Counted from the first letter of the stretch, positions 26,548-39,161 are shown. The stretch is DNA of 64,000 nt from Fomitopsis serialis (GCF_022376445.1 NW_025954962.1:1763907-1827906), one strand, 5' to 3'. Program-made: numbers and translations. The notes: generated by a model not told the origin, from the sequence alone.

Positions 26548-29500
26548 CTAGCTCATATCGTCGTCGATTTCATCCGGCGATGTGAAAGACATTGGCGACA
26601 ACGGGGGATACTCCCCGTCCGCGACGGCCTCCAGGTGCGAGAACGGTGGTAACGACCCCGGTCGATCCAAGCCCTGTAATGGTGGCTATCCAACAACTGT
26701 TAGTCAATTACTGGACAGACAACGTCAATCAACACGTACGACTTTGAAGATCGGGTTGATGGCCGACTTAGGTGCAACGCCGGGACTCGGAGGATGGCCT
26801 TGAGGCTGCCCTCCGAGGAACTGTTGATGTCGAGAGGGCGGCTGAAGCGATAGATGCATGCCTTCCGGCCTCCTCGACACAAAACTTGCGCTATCCTGTA
26901 CGCTCGTACTCGCGGATCGTTCGTGCTGCCACGTTGGTGATGATAGCGAGAGCATATGCATCGGCGGTGGGGGTGGTGAGCCGCCCCTTCTGACAGGGAC
27001 GACGTATCTACCGATGAGCGAAGGTTGAAATCGTTGAGCTTCTGCTCCAGCGAGAACGACGTCGACGACCGTCCCCGCAGCGAGAAGTCGTCCGTCCGCA
27101 ACGAGTTCATCGACGTCATGCGGCCCATACTGCTGGCAGCATACGTGCTTGTCCGATATCGAGACCGCGTCGGACCCGGGTCACTGTCCACCGTCGCGAA
27201 CGAGATGACGGACATCCCACTCGGCAGGTCAGACGACGACATCGAATGATCGTCATCGTATTCCCGCCGCCTCGCCTTCGGCACACGCTCGTCATCGGAC
27301 CTGCGCCAGCTCGAGCTATCATCTGCCTTATAGCTCCCACTCGCAGCGTCCAGCGTCCGCGCGCTCGGACCATGGCTCTGGCTCTGGCGTATCGAGCCCG
27401 TCGCCGCAGGCTGCTTGCCCTTCTCCCGGGGCGGGCGGTAGCTCGGCGGGGGCACGCTCATGGTCGAGCTCTGCGCTGCGAGCCAGTGCCAGTCAACCGC
27501 GGCCGCGTCGCCCTCGCCCTGCTTCGTCATGCGCCTCTGCTTCTCCATGACCGCACGCGCCTGGTCACGCTGCATCTTCTGCGCGAGCTGCCGCCGCTGT
27601 TTCTCTGCCTCCGCCTTCATCCGCTCCGCCTCCTTCTTTCGCGACTTCGCGTCGGTCGCCGGCGCGGACGGCGCCTCCATCACGATCGGGCTCAGCTCGC
27701 TCAGGCTGCGACTGTCCGTGCTGCTCGACTGCGTCCGCTTCAGGCTCGGGACTGAGCCAGCGCTCGCGACGTTCGCCTCCTGCACCGGCGGGAGTGGAGG
27801 CTGGCCTTGAACCTGGCACTTGTCGCTGTGCCCGCCGAACATGCTCAGACCCCACTTGCTGCTCTTCTTGGCGAAGCCGAATGGCGCGAGCTTGCTGAGC
27901 TTGGGTGCATGCGCCTGCGAGACCTCATGGTTCTGCATCGGGTCGTGGATCGGCTCTGGCTCGACTGGACGTGCGGGGTACTCGCGCGCCATGGGCGACG
28001 TCTGGATCTCCGTCTGGCCGTTCGAGACGACGTAATGCTCTGGTAGCCCTTCAGTCTGGGGTGACACATCCATAGCATCCCAGTCAGGCTGACCAGCGTG
28101 CTGGCTGTAGTAAGTACTCCCGAGGTGGTCGCCGCCGAACGAATATGCCGAGGAGTCAAACGCCGACTGACCGTCCACCACAGACTGAGGTACACCTACA
28201 TGGTGGACACCGTTGGGCAGATCATACCTGTAGTCAGAGAACCTGGACGACGACTCCGAGCTTTCGCGGGGAACTGATTGAGTGTCGAAGAAGGATGTCC
28301 GATGTGTCGAGGACGCGTCCGGGATGCGCACACCAGCCAACGGCGCGGATGGCTGAAGGTCGGGCCTGTGGTTGACAGAAGTATACGTGTGCGATGGAGG
28401 TAAATGTCGCGGAGATATCGAGTGCAGCGCCGCGGGTAATCCACGCTGGTCATCCCTCGCAGTAGGAAGCAGCGCCGTCTGCAGTGGCTGGGTCGGCGGG
28501 GGAGGTGGATGATTGAGCGGGGTCGTCTCGATCAAGTACGGGTGCTCGAGACATTGCAAACTAGTAAGTCGCTGATCAGGATCGTACTTGAGCAGATCGG
28601 ATATGCAATCGACGAGCTTGGGCGGTACCGATGGGTCAAAGAGCGCGCGAAAGTCCTTTGGGACAATCTGCACACCAGCATCCACACAGGACAAACTGAG
28701 TCTAGGCCTATATGCGCACAAACGTGGAGCCACCACCTTCTGGAATTCAAACCCCACCTTCTTGGCCATCTTCACACCTCTTGGCCATCTCCCGCCCCCG
28801 ATCGGTTTCCCGCGGTTGTCCAACCCATAGTCGTCCACTGGATCACCGAGCAGCTCACATATACGCGCGACTTGGTCCATCTCACCTTGGCCTGGGAAGA
28901 GCGGCCGCAGGTTGACCAGTTCCGCCATGATAGTACCGAGCGCCCACGTGTCTACAGGATTTGAGTAGTCCCTGCTCTTGAGGAGGACCTCTGGTGCGCG
29001 ATACCATCGCGTAGAGACATACTCCGTGTATGGTGGTTTGCTTCGCGTCTCTCGCGCGAGGCCAAAGTCGGCGAGTTTGACAATCACCACGACGTCCTTC
29101 TCGAGAGGCGCGTCTGGTGGTGCGATGGGCGACAGAGTCCGGTAATCATACAAACCTGTTGTCGTCACCAGCAGGTTCTCCGGTTTCATGTCGCGGTGAA
29201 AGTAGCCCGACGCATGGATGTGGTGGAGGCCGGAGACGACCTGACGGAAGATGGACGAGACGAGGCCGCCGGCGAGCGGTTTGCCTTTTCGAGTCTTGAT
29301 CAGTTGATATAGGTTCCCCTCCATGGACTCGAAGACGAAGTAGAGCTCTTTCGTCTGCGGCAGGAGGAAGAAGTCGTATAGGGGGATTATATTCGGGTGG
29401 TACGTTATCGCACGCAGGGACTGCCGGTGGAAAAGGGAGACACGTTAGAGAGCGCGTACAGCAAGTGAAAGTGATGACGCACCTCAAGCTCCTTCAGCTT

Positions 29501-30074
29501 CTTACACTCATCCCATCCGCCCTCCCACTTCTTCTTCATCCTTTTGACGGCAACGAGGCGTTTACCGGCGTACTCGCGCTTTGCGCCCGCGCCGCACTGC
29601 ATCGCGGACAGCGGGGTATTGGGCGGTAGCGTCCCATGCCAATCGCAGAGCCAGACGGTGCCGAATGAGCCGTCCCCCACCACTTTGAGCGGTGTATATG
29701 ACCGCGTCGAGGCTGCGACGCACGCGAGACATGCACATCAGCATGGATTGATGGCGTAGAAGCGCGACCAAAGGCGGCAAGGGGCGGGGAAGGAAACAAA
29801 GCGAGACACTCACTGCTACGTGCGTCGCCCACGACGAGCTGGTTGTCCTGCACAGTGACGGACGGGATGCCGACGACGACGACAGGGTCCTTGGGTGTTT
29901 GCGGCTGAGCGGAGCGGTTGTTCTGAGGAGGGGGTGGTTGCTGCAGAGTTGTTGTGGATGAGCGTGGCCATTTGGGAGGGACTGGTTGTGGTAGTGGCCG
30001 TTTGGCATGTGGTTGGAGTAACCGTTGTGAATGGGGAGGGAATGATGGCCTGGGGAGACATGGGTTGTGTACAT
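26548..30074 (-). CDS. Ser/Thr protein kinase of the Ime2/RCK (MAK-ICK, Crk1) family
   Basis: Kinases of this group sit between CDKs and MAPKs and, in fungi, control meiosis, morphogenesis and mating. The ATP-binding loop is VVGDGSFGTVWLCDW (about 29,690), followed by the lysine motif RLVAVKRMKKKW and a hinge at FVFESMEGNLYQLIK. The catalytic loop is YFHRDMKPENLLV, the DFG motif is KLADFGLARE, and the activation loop reads YTEYVSTRWYRAPEVLL with the family's T-x-Y pair. A very long disordered C-tail (Ser/Pro/Gln-rich, with a Lys/Arg/Glu coiled stretch) ends in DEIDDDMS and a TAG at 26548. The first exons are uncertain: an ATG at 30074 (MYTTHVSPGHHSLPIHNGY) must change frame near 29,950 to join PKDPVVVVGIPSVTVQDNQL. 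Another frame change near 26,990 may be an intron from GTAGAT at 27,012. The catalytic part is intact. Confidence 0.88.
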
Positions 30075-31565
30075 GGTTCTTGTTGCACTAGCATCGCCCG
30101 CGGTGTATGGGATATTAGAGTGTGCGGTGCGCGGATTGCATGAGATAATAGGGGATAAAATAGAGATGGCGGGGACGTGGGCGGGGGCGACGACGATGCG
30201 TGGAGGAGGAGGGAGAGGGAAGAGCGGACCAGGAGCGGACAGCTGGTGGCGGGTGTTTGGCGTCGAGTCGGCGAGCCGAAAGTGATCGGTACGACAGATG
30301 TGGGTAATTGAATTCACTACCGCCCGGCTGTCAAGGGCTCCTCAGCTTATCCTGGCCGTGAGCTGTGCAGTCCGCGGCGAATGCAGCGTGCGCGGGATGG
30401 AGGAGTGGGTGGAGGCTGCGGGGCACTGAGCTGGCCAGGCGACGAGGCGGGTGCGACGAGACGCAGAGTCGCAGACTGGGGCGGTGGCGCGTGCGTTCTG
30501 CGAGATGCGAGAAACAAAGCCTCCCGAAAAGGCATGGCGCATCCGGGCGCCTCTTCGATCCTGCCGCCGCCTCGTCGGCAATCCTCCATGTGCGAACAGA
30601 GGCTGTGTGCCGCCCAGATCCCGATCCCACCATCGCCGACGCTGCCATCAATGTCCGCCCGCCCCCGCTGCCCCCGTGCACGCCCGCCACGTCGCGCACA
30701 CGCACCCAGCACCGTCTCCCGCCATCTCCCGCGGCGGCAGATCGCAGGGATCATCGCGCTGATGGGGCGAGAAGCGCTGCGTGCATGTGCCCATCTCCTC
30801 ATTTGTCGACAACGCCTCTTCCCAGCTTCCTACCGCCCCACGTCGACGTCGCCTGTCTCGCGCCGCCACATGCCCGCCGCGCATCAGCCGGTCACGCGCG
30901 TCGCGACTGTGGCCCGCCGGTGCTGCCGTGAGCCAGGACGCAAACGGCGACCAACGCCCGCCATGACACGATCTGCACACACCCCAACTTCGCTCCGTAG
31001 TGATTCCCAACTTCCGTGCTATCAGCGGGTGCTGACTGAGTCTTCCCATGCCCCAGCCCAGATTCGCTTCCATGCATCTCCTCGCTTAGCTTACTCTTTC
31101 CTGACAACCGACCATGGGCCTCGCCCCGCTCTCCTCTCTCCAACACCTCCACCGCCCACCGGCCTTTTCTTGCTTTCGCGATCGCTCTCCGTCTCTGCGG
31201 TGTACCGAACAGATCCGACCATTCTCCCTCCACTAATCGTGCGGGAGCATTAACCTTGACTGAGCTAATGATTGCCTTCCTCAGTTGCATCAGTCTCTCA
31301 TCTTCGGTCCCGTGTCCATCAATTGCTTCCTTCTCACGAAGCCCTTACTTACCGATGTGGACCATCGTCAACCCGTATTCTGTCCCACCTCCAGGTGGCC
31401 CGCAACGCCTTCTTCCTCGCTGTCCGCGCTCTTGTGTCATCTATGAGGTATCCAAATTCTACTGCAATACATACGGCGACCGCTCCGCTCCAGTCGCAGG
31501 CCGCCACCGAGATCCTACATTAAGATTTGCGCAACATCGACATGCACACACGCCCGCCAGTCCTC
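30075..31565. other. 1.5-kb intergenic region between kinase and PRS genes
   Basis: Both flanking genes read leftwards, so this holds the kinase promoter and the PRS 3' untranslated region. Overlapping open frames of 150-290 codons on both strands at 30,350-31,250 are products of high GC content: they have no domain motif, and their composition changes along their length. I do not support a gene here. Confidence 0.45.
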
Positions 31566-32931
31566 CTAGTATGGCACCTCGTCAAACAGCTTCGACACGC
31601 TCTCTCCGTAGTGACTGCGCCTGATCACCTCGGCAAGCACCAGCCCGATGTCAATTACCTCGATTTTGTCGCATTTCGCCATGTTCTCTTGCTGCGGCAG
31701 CGTATTGGTGACGATCAGCTTCTCCAGCGCGCTCTCCTGGATGTTCTTCAGCGCCTTGCCGCTTAGGATTCCGTGCGTAACCAGGCCAAAAATGCGCGAC
31801 GCCCCCGCTTCCGACAGGTGCTGCGCGCGAGGCAGAGCGTGCCGCACGTGTCCGCCATGTCGTCGACGAGGATGGCATCTTGCCCTTGACGCGGCCACCA
31901 GGACCATCCGCGAGACTTCGTTCGCCTTCTTCCGCTCCTTGTGGAACACGCAAAGTCGACACCCAGCCGGTCCGATATTGACGTGCCCTGCACGTGCGAC
32001 ATGGACGTGAATATAAGCACGCAACGTGGGACAAGGTATGACGTACCGCTTCGCACCACCGGCGTCCGGTGAGACGATCACTATTTGGGAGAGGTCGAAG
32101 TTGGTGCGGATGTACTGGATCGTAGACGGCTCCGCGTAGAGCTATGGAAACAATCAACTAAAAGGTCAGCCGGACATCGCAGGGAAACGGTACTCACGCT
32201 GCACGGGAGACGAGTGTGAGTTACGCGGTGCGGAGCAACCCAGGAGACGTACTTGTCTACAGGAACGTCGAAGAAGCCCTGGATTTGCGACGCGTGCAGG
32301 TCCATCGTCTGGTTACGGCCCACGTCAGCTCACACGAGGCCCAACCGGGGATCAATGCCCAGCGCAGTACACGACTGCAGCAGCGATGACGGCAGGGTGC
32401 ACTCACGATGACATGGTCGCATCCGGACTTTTGGATCATGTTCGCCACGAGCTTGGCCGTAATGGGTGCGCGGCTCTTGTCCTTCTTGTCCTGGCGTGCG
32501 TATGGGTAGAGGGGGACGATCGCCGTGATGCGCTTCGCGCTCGCGATTTTGCAGGCATGCACCATGATGCAGAGCTCCATGAGCGCCGTGTTGACCTGAC
32601 CGCAGCCCGTGTTGATGATGTACACGTCGTCCTCGCGCACCGAGTCCAGGATGCGCACGCTCGTCTCGCCGATGCTGCTCTTCGTCACCTCAGCCTTGCT
32701 GAGCGGGATGCCGAGCCTGTGTAACACCGTCCAGACGCAGGTGCGTATGCATGGTTAGGGTGGAACCCTGCGCGTTGAGAAAGGGTATACCGTCTAGTTA
32801 TGATCTCCGCAAGCTCTGGGTGGCTGGTGCCTACGATGACGACGGCGAGCAATCCGACGTTCAGCATTGGCCCATCGATTCCGCGGGGGGCACTCACCGG
32901 TGAAAATCTTGATACCGTTACCGGTGAACAT
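31566..32931 (-). CDS. PRS: Ribose-phosphate pyrophosphokinase (PRPP synthetase) with clustered frame breaks
   Basis: The enzyme makes PRPP from ribose 5-phosphate and ATP, feeding purine, pyrimidine, His, Trp and NAD synthesis. The start at 32931 gives [11 protein letters not shown], spliced to [20 protein letters not shown]. Conserved blocks follow: [20 protein letters not shown], the [19 protein letters not shown] flexible loop, the metal site [39 protein letters not shown], the PRPP-binding loop [14 protein letters not shown], and [12 protein letters not shown] before a TAG at 31566. The protein resembles the yeast Prs2/Prs4 type without a long insertion. Between about 31,835 and 31,960 the conserved blocks fall successively in frames 3, 1, 2, 3 and 1, so four single bases are missing relative to an intact gene. 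The rest is clean. I think these are consensus errors; otherwise the gene is inactivated in its PRPP loop. Confidence 0.9.
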
Positions 32932-33546
32932 TTTGCATACATGAAACGAATAAAGATACGATGCGAAACGAATGAGCCAGTCAGACGAGGATGCAGGAGG
33001 GGGAAGAGAAATCGGAGGCAGCGGCAGCCGCTGCAGGCCAATGCTGGGGCGGTGGTGGGGTCGCGAGCGCTTGTGGGTAAATTGGATTCGCGCTGGAAAG
33101 TTGCCTTTTCGGGGAGCAAATTTTGGATAACGTCAGCAACGTCCGCTGTCCGGATCCGGTGCAGCGGTCAGAACGTTCGTGTGCAGAGTGGACGTCGCTT
33201 GAACTCACCGTCGGCCGTCTCGTCGTTCTGACGAATGCTGTGTGCACAACAGATTGATTGATTGCTCCCCGAGCAGGAACCCTGTAAGTACAAGCGTTCC
33301 CTCGAAACGTCACTCCAAATTTCCAGCCAGGACATCGGCCCGCCTCCAGGCTGCTCTGAGTGACTGAGTCCGACTCGAAGTTTTCCTAAGCCGACTCTGT
33401 TTTTCTCTGGCTCACACTCGAAACGAGCTGTCTCACCCAGGGTGGTCTAGCCAAACATATGGTCAAATGGATGTATCAGTGACTCATCTGTCTCAGTGTA
33501 GACCACCTTCGGGTCTGTTCTTCCTCAGCCTTACCCTACGGTGCAA
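32932..33546. other. Intergenic region upstream of PRS
   Basis: This lies between the PRS start and the 3' end of the next minus-strand gene. It should contain the PRS promoter. I see no open frame of interest and no repeat. Confidence 0.4.
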
Positions 33547-34656
33547 TCAGCAGGGTCGCGGTGCGGTATGCACAAGGTATGCAGCTGAGACTCTTCCGTG
33601 ATTTGGCTCCGGATCCGTCGGGTCCACGAGTATAGCCATGGGCCCGTCGGACATGTTCGCCCATAGCGTATGGTCCGGCTCGATGGCTGAGTACTGCCAC
33701 CAGAACCGCCATTCAGATGTAATCTTACTGTAACCTGTGAGTCTGCAGAGCCCGTGCTGGACGTAGGAGCATGCGCTGACACCAAACCTAGCCCGCTCAG
33801 AAGGCGAGCTTACAGAGCGTTTGCATAGACCGATAGATCCGTACGTCACATAGTCCAGAATAACGTTTGTCCCACTCTATCGGATAGGCCACGAGGTCCG
33901 CAAGGTTCGTCGTGACAAAGGTTGGCGACCAAGATCCTTCGAGCGATTGCACTGACGGTCTGCAGACACACGCGCAGCGGTAGAGTCTGCAGGGAGGACC
34001 CTCCCATAGGTGCGTGTATCGAGTGTACGTGGTCAACTGGGGCTGTCGCCGGTATTAGCACGACGTTGACGTTGGTCGCGAGCAGTCTGGGACTACTTAC
34101 ATACTACCTTCGACACGGATCTTCCGGGGCTTCCGCGACGGTGGTATGTACGTCCATCGACTCGGCGATATCCACGCAATCCTGGAACGGGCTGTCTGCC
34201 CCGGATCCGACTCTTCCGCGAGCATCGCGACAAGCATACTCCGCCTCTGCCAATTTGTCGTGATCGGTCCGCCGGATGCAGAGCGTGAGTTGGGAGCCTT
34301 TCTGTTGGAGAAACACTACCTATTGTAGGCGGTGTTCTCCCAGGATGAAAGCATGCTACCCTGCAGCGAACCCTAGGATGTGTAACACAGTGCATAGACA
34401 CCTATTCCAGACTGCTCCAGGAGTTCGCGCCTTTCTCGCGTGTTGTCAGCGAATCGAAGCAAGATACAGGGCGTACATACCTCGTAGACATCCAGACTCG
34501 TCCAGGCATGATGCGGATTTGTATGTTCATTGAACTGCACACATCCAGCAGAGCATCGCCCAACATAGCACAAACCATGTCAGCCCTTCGCCAGTTATAT
34601 TGAGCCCAACGAACACATTCATTCAGGTAATCTGCGACTGGAGAACACGAGGACAT
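33547..34656 (-). CDS. Hypothetical multi-exon protein
   Basis: I do not recognise this gene. A candidate start at 34656 gives MSSCSPVADYLNECVRWAQ, ending at a GTATGT donor near 34,480. A second coding block has QQKGSQLTLCIRRTDHDKLA and CVDIAESMDVHTTVAEAPED up to a GTGTCG donor. A third has LEGSWSPTFVTTNLADLVAY and PIEWDKRYSGL. The last exon is joined by a GTAAGC...CACAG intron and contains SKITSEWRFWWQYSAIEPDH and LWANMSDGPMAILVDPTDPE, with a stop at 33547. The last junction is convincing; the joins between the first three blocks are not settled, because alternative frames stay open in exon 1. The protein is mixed alpha/beta in appearance, rich in Trp and Tyr near the end, without signal peptide or membrane segments. 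Confidence 0.5.
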
Positions 34657-35169
34657 ATGAATCTTAGCACTAAGCTACAAACTTGTGAGGACGGGTGTGC
34701 ACGACGGATATCGAGAGGTAGGCGATACGCAAGGAAAGCGAGTGTCAAACGCGAGGGGACGAGACGGGACGAGCGTATAAAGTGGGGACAATGATAGAAC
34801 GACGGTAGATGGATGAAGGGAAAATATGTCACCACGCGGGATAACGGGGAAGGGAAGTTTCGGAGGGGTCAAAAGTAGGATATGCGGAGAGCAGCAAAGA
34901 AGCCGCACAAAAGAAACAGGAAGGAAGACATTAACAAGGGGAAAGGCATCATCGAGGGGTTACGACGTAGTAGGAAAGCTAACAAAATGTACAGATGTCG
35001 AGTGGTGACGGAATGGTAGGGGTAGTCGATGGACACAAATTCAATAGCGTCACGTAAGCGTATAATAACAAACAATGCTACAGGGATACTTATGTCTGCC
35101 CGGTCCAGTGTGCGCGCAATGTGATTTGAGGCGACGCACGCGTGCGCTCCCGCAAGATGGAAAAATATA
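34657..35169. other. Intergenic region between hypothetical gene and DCP2
   Basis: This half-kilobase is purine-rich on the plus strand and has only random short frames. It should contain the promoter of the minus-strand gene to its left and the 3' untranslated region of DCP2. Confidence 0.4.
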
Positions 35170-37732
35170 TCATCTTGGCCCGACGCCGTTCATGTTCATT
35201 GACATGAGACCAGACGCAGCATACGAGCGAGGCACGGTGTTGGGCGTGTTCAAAATAGATAGCAAATGAGCGTTGTTTGTCGCACGCATGGGGTTTCCAG
35301 TCATGGGCGGAGCGACGGCGGCGGTAGGTCCGTAGGCTGCTGAGGGAGAAAGGGGTGGGCCAGACATCGGCGACAGCTGGGGCCCATCGTACATGGGGTA
35401 CTGTGCCTGGGGGAGGATGCGTAGCGGCGCGATGGTGGCAGGTCGCGTCATACCATTCGCAGGACCGTATGCGCCCGGGCCTGTGGAGGGCAATGTACCA
35501 AAACCAGGACCAGGTACCCTCGGTGTGCGAGACTCTAGCCCAGGAGTCATATAGCCCAACTGATCTTCATTCAGACTAGCCTTGCGCGACGGCACGTAGG
35601 GCAGTGGATGGAAGGCGTTGCTGGTACGTGGGCGTACGGTGAAGGGGTCGTCGCAAAGGGGATCGAGACGGGGCATCATGGTAGACGGTGGAGGGTAGGT
35701 CGACCCAGCAGCAGGATTGGAGGAATAGATGAGGGGATCGCCAGCACGCCCGAATGTAGACGCCGGATACATGGGCGCAGGCGGGCCGGAGTAGGCGTGT
35801 AGGGAGTCTGGGATGGAGGGAGTCCTACGGGCCAAGTGAGACGACAACCTGTCGGATTCCTTTGCGACATTCTCGAGCAAGGAGATGTACTTCATCTCCT
35901 TCTGGATGTCGTGCGGGCGCGAGAGGTACGGAGATATATCCGCTGACGCTCTCGAGGCGCGATGAGCTCGGGACAGCCGAGGGGACAGCTTCGCTTGCGC
36001 GTCGGGAGCAACTGCGTGAGATGAGGGTGGACGCTGTTGCTGTAGGCCCAGACTACTCTCTGTGGCAAGGCCATTGAGAGCCGACATAGAAGACCCAGCG
36101 AGCGTCGTTGCAGTGGCAGCTGGTCGGCAACCGTGATCTATGGTAGGCGTGCTGTGTTTCGCTGAGGGCGGCTCAGCGAGCCGTTGAGGCACATTGACGG
36201 ACCAGTCTGAGCCGAGGTCCGCGCTTTGGGGCATGTCGACTACGGTAGGATGAGCTGGAACTTTCGAGGGGGACGGTGCTCGCTGTTTGCTGATCGATTC
36301 CTTCGCACTGCCAATGACAGAAGTCGACGCTGACAAGGATAACGAATTGAGAAGGCGGGCGAAGTGAGGGTCTACTCCGTCTAAGTTGATCTCTGCCATC
36401 TCGTCATGAGGCTCTAGATGGGAGGGAGGTTGGTAGTTCACGTGCGGAGCGCTGTACTGAGGCGAGGGTGTTTGCGGTTCGCCATTGTCTGCAGACGATG
36501 ACTGAGAGCTTGACTCTTGAGCATGATCGCCATTGACTGCAGCGTAGCTGCCCAAGTTCGCGATATCGTCCTCACTGGGAGCATGAGCGGTGAGACTAGC
36601 GTGTGATGTTTGGATTTGGCTGTTGCGTCTCGGCAAATTGCGTGGTTTACGGTCGTGGATGAATGCCTTCAATGGGCTGTACACGCTGTTAGTCAGAATA
36701 GTGTAATAAGAACCTGCGACGAACCCAATGAAAGGAGATATGAGATAGAACTTTCCAGGAACGGATTTATTGCGCCTCCATGTCGGAAGATCGGACAGTC
36801 TGAACCATTGTATTTTCTGTGTGATCGTTAAGCATCGACGAATCAATATGAACAATAACATACGTACACTGATTTCCTTGCGTGTCCTCGTTTCAAAGGG
36901 AAGTCTTCCGGCACGCCAGGGACAATGTAAAGAGATATCGACTGCTCCTTGATGGACAACTCGAAAACATTCTCTGGGTCTATTTGCCCCTCCAGATCAT
37001 ATCCAGTCTCCTCCAAACCTGATCTCCGATGTTGGGACATTGTGATATACTCAGTCAATTGCACTCACCTCGCGGACGGCGCAGCGGGTCGTGGTTCTTC
37101 TTGATTGATCTTGCCTTTCGGAAGCCCCACCCTGCAGACGACTTCCAACCCTTGACAAGGACGCACTATCCACCGAGTGGCGTATCAATATGCGTGTACA
37201 CACACGCAATGGAAGACATACTTTGTCCCAAGTCTCGTTGAGCATGATAGCACCACAAACAGGCACTCGCGTCTTGTATTGCATGAACTTGTCGAACACT
37301 CGATCATGGTCATTGGCTAGATGGTGTAAGGGTGGACATGTTCGGAACAAAATCTCGCAGAAAGTCTTGAGGCTGTAAGACGGAAATTTTGCGGGGTTCT
37401 GCTCCCTGATGAAGTCTTCGTAGTACCAGTGTCTGGAGCGGCGTCGTACGTGAGCCACATAAGGGACGTGGAAGCAGCAGACTGCACATACGCTTGTTCC
37501 ATCTGGAAGCACACTCGCTCAACGGATGCGAGCTCCTCGTCGGGTAGGTTCAGAACGAAACGGCTAGTGGGTCGTCGGTGTCATAGCACGAGATGGGGCC
37601 TCAGGGCACGTACCTCGAGAGTTCCTCGAGCACTTCTTCTCGACTGAGGTGCGCATATTGGACGGAAGATTGGGATCCTGTTGCGGTCGGAGCGGCAGAG
37701 ATTTCCGGTGATGATGATGAAGACGATGCCAT
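35170..37732 (-). CDS. DCP2: mRNA-decapping enzyme subunit 2 (Nudix hydrolase)
   Basis: DCP2 removes the 5' cap of mRNA, committing it to 5'-3' decay in P-bodies. The start at 37732 gives MASSSSSSPEISAAPTATGS. The N-terminal regulatory domain (DCP1-binding) follows over small exons: LSREEVLEELS, then RFVLNLPDEELASVERVCFQ, then HWYYEDFIREQNP and FPSYSLKTFCEILFRTCPPL. The Nudix domain has MQYKTRVPVCGAIMLNETWD, GWKSSAGWGFPKGKINQEEP and the catalytic AVREV-EETGYD glutamates, split by short introns, then Box B at WFRLSDLPTWRRNKSVPGKF. After KAFIHDRKPRNLPRRN a long disordered Ser/Pro-rich tail runs to TGA at 35170, as usual for fungal DCP2, whose tails carry Edc3- and Pat1-binding motifs. The fold and catalytic residues appear complete. 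Exon 2 in 36,660-36,860 reads through an intron in one frame, so I favour splicing there. Confidence 0.93.
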
Positions 37733-38418
37733 GGGGAAGAAAACAAGGCGTAACGAGTGGTGTAGATGCCACTGTCAAATATAGGAACGGGAGGCGGACA
37801 GCGGTAATAAAGAGAACAGTGAGTGGTACCAGTATGAGGGCCTCGTCGAGCACCATCGGGGCTCGGGCTGTCCCTCGTCCTCCGCACAAACACGCACAAG
37901 CAACCGCGCGCACGTGATCAGCTGGGCCAACGTCGCTCTCCTGGTTCCAGGTTCAAATCGGTCCTGAAATGGTTTGTCGTGGCATTTGTCAACTTTCAAA
38001 ATTTCACGACTGAGACCGTTCAAAGGATCCCACTACACTTTTGTGACGAGGTGGTGCGGATTCGCGCATCTAAACGTGTAGTCTCATCCAAGACAAGTGC
38101 AAGAAGCCTCGTAAGGGGATTCGTTCCTTTTTGAGTATATCGCCTTACCATGCCCCCTAACAGATACAGATATAGTGTCTGCTAGCCTCTGCTATGTTAT
38201 GTATGAGGTAGCTTTTTGATTGTACGCTGTTTGTGGCGCCTCTGGGTGAGCCGCATGACCTCGCGAACCCGTGGCCAGCTACTTATGCGCAGTGTGTTGC
38301 CGTTCTCAGGTTGCCTCGAGATACTTAACTCCCGTTTGCTCCCGTAGCGTGTCATCGGCTTCGACTCAACTTCCGTCGTCTCCAAAAGCACCCCAAGCCA
38401 TCACTCTCACAGCACTGA
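37733..38418. other. Intergenic region upstream of DCP2
   Basis: The DCP2 promoter should lie here. No open frame, repeat or RNA gene is evident. A stretch at 37,950 (GGTTCAAATCG) resembles a tRNA B box, but no tRNA fold can be built around it. Confidence 0.4.
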
Positions 38419-39161
38419 CATGCCCAGTGCCCGGTCACCGTTCAAAGTCCTCGCTCATATTTTGAGAATCCTGGTGAAGAGGAATTACTTGGTCAAGCCA
38501 GTAGCGACTGCACGCGGGCGCAGAGACTCGCGCTCGCGGGCCAATACGAGGAAGCGGAAAGGCTGCACCTCCAAGCCCTCGCAGTCAAGGAACGTATTCC
38601 TGGCTGCGATGAATCAGCACCGCCATTCTTATAACGCAATGGGAACATGTATACCAGGATGGCCGTCTGGACGAGGCGAAAACGTATCTTCAGAAGGCTC
38701 TCCGTGTTCGCGAGGGTAACCTGAGGTGCCAAGAACTCGATCCGCTTTCACCCGCATGTACCTCGCCAAAGTACTCGAGATGCAGGGCGACTTGCGTGGC
38801 GCAAAGGATATGCGGAAGTTGGGCTGGCCAAAAAAGATGCTTTGCGGCAACGAGCAGGTGGGGAGCGACAGCTTCATGCATACCTTATGAGCCGACTGAC
38901 ATACGCCGCGCCTCCTGCAAGTGTCCTCAGTTGGAATGTTCGCGAGACTTCGCCTGTGTAGACGTTGCAAGGTACATATAGTTGTACCTTGTAATCATTC
39001 TTGAAAATGCTCACCATTGATCCTATCCAGTCGATATACTACTGTGGCAAGAGTTGTCAGGTATATCCTCGTACTGGCCTATTCATATGTTGGATATCTT
39101 CTGACACCTATCTCAGAAGCAAGATTGGCAGCGTCACAAGAAGTACTGTAAAGACGACTAG
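38419..39161 (+). pseudogene. Decayed tandem copy of the neighbouring TPR-MYND gene
   Basis: This is a diverged duplicate of the gene at 39646-40401 and keeps its exon layout. Homologous pieces are AQRLALAGQYEEAERLHLQA (intact copy AQRLMAMGHYEEAERLHKQA), SYNAMG, VYQDGRLDEAKTYLQKALRV, LAKVLEMQGDLRGAKDMRKL, SIYYCGKSCQ and KQDWQRHKKYCKDD with TAG at 39159. In the first exon these pieces fall in three different frames: a stop (TTATAA) interrupts at about 38,631 and a further one-base shift occurs near 38,648. The upstream part also lacks a clear ATG in the right frame. The intron positions flanking the short MYND exons match those of the intact copy. So the gene was duplicated with its introns and has since lost its frame. 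The second MYND exon (about 38,940-38,971) is the least conserved. Confidence 0.75.

Noticed and set aside
30347..31253. Frames of 150-290 codons upstream of the kinase
   Set aside because: They overlap in several frames on both strands, lack motifs and are explained by high GC content.
37940..37985. tRNA B-box-like GGTTCAAATCG
   Set aside because: No A box at a suitable distance and no cloverleaf stems can be formed.
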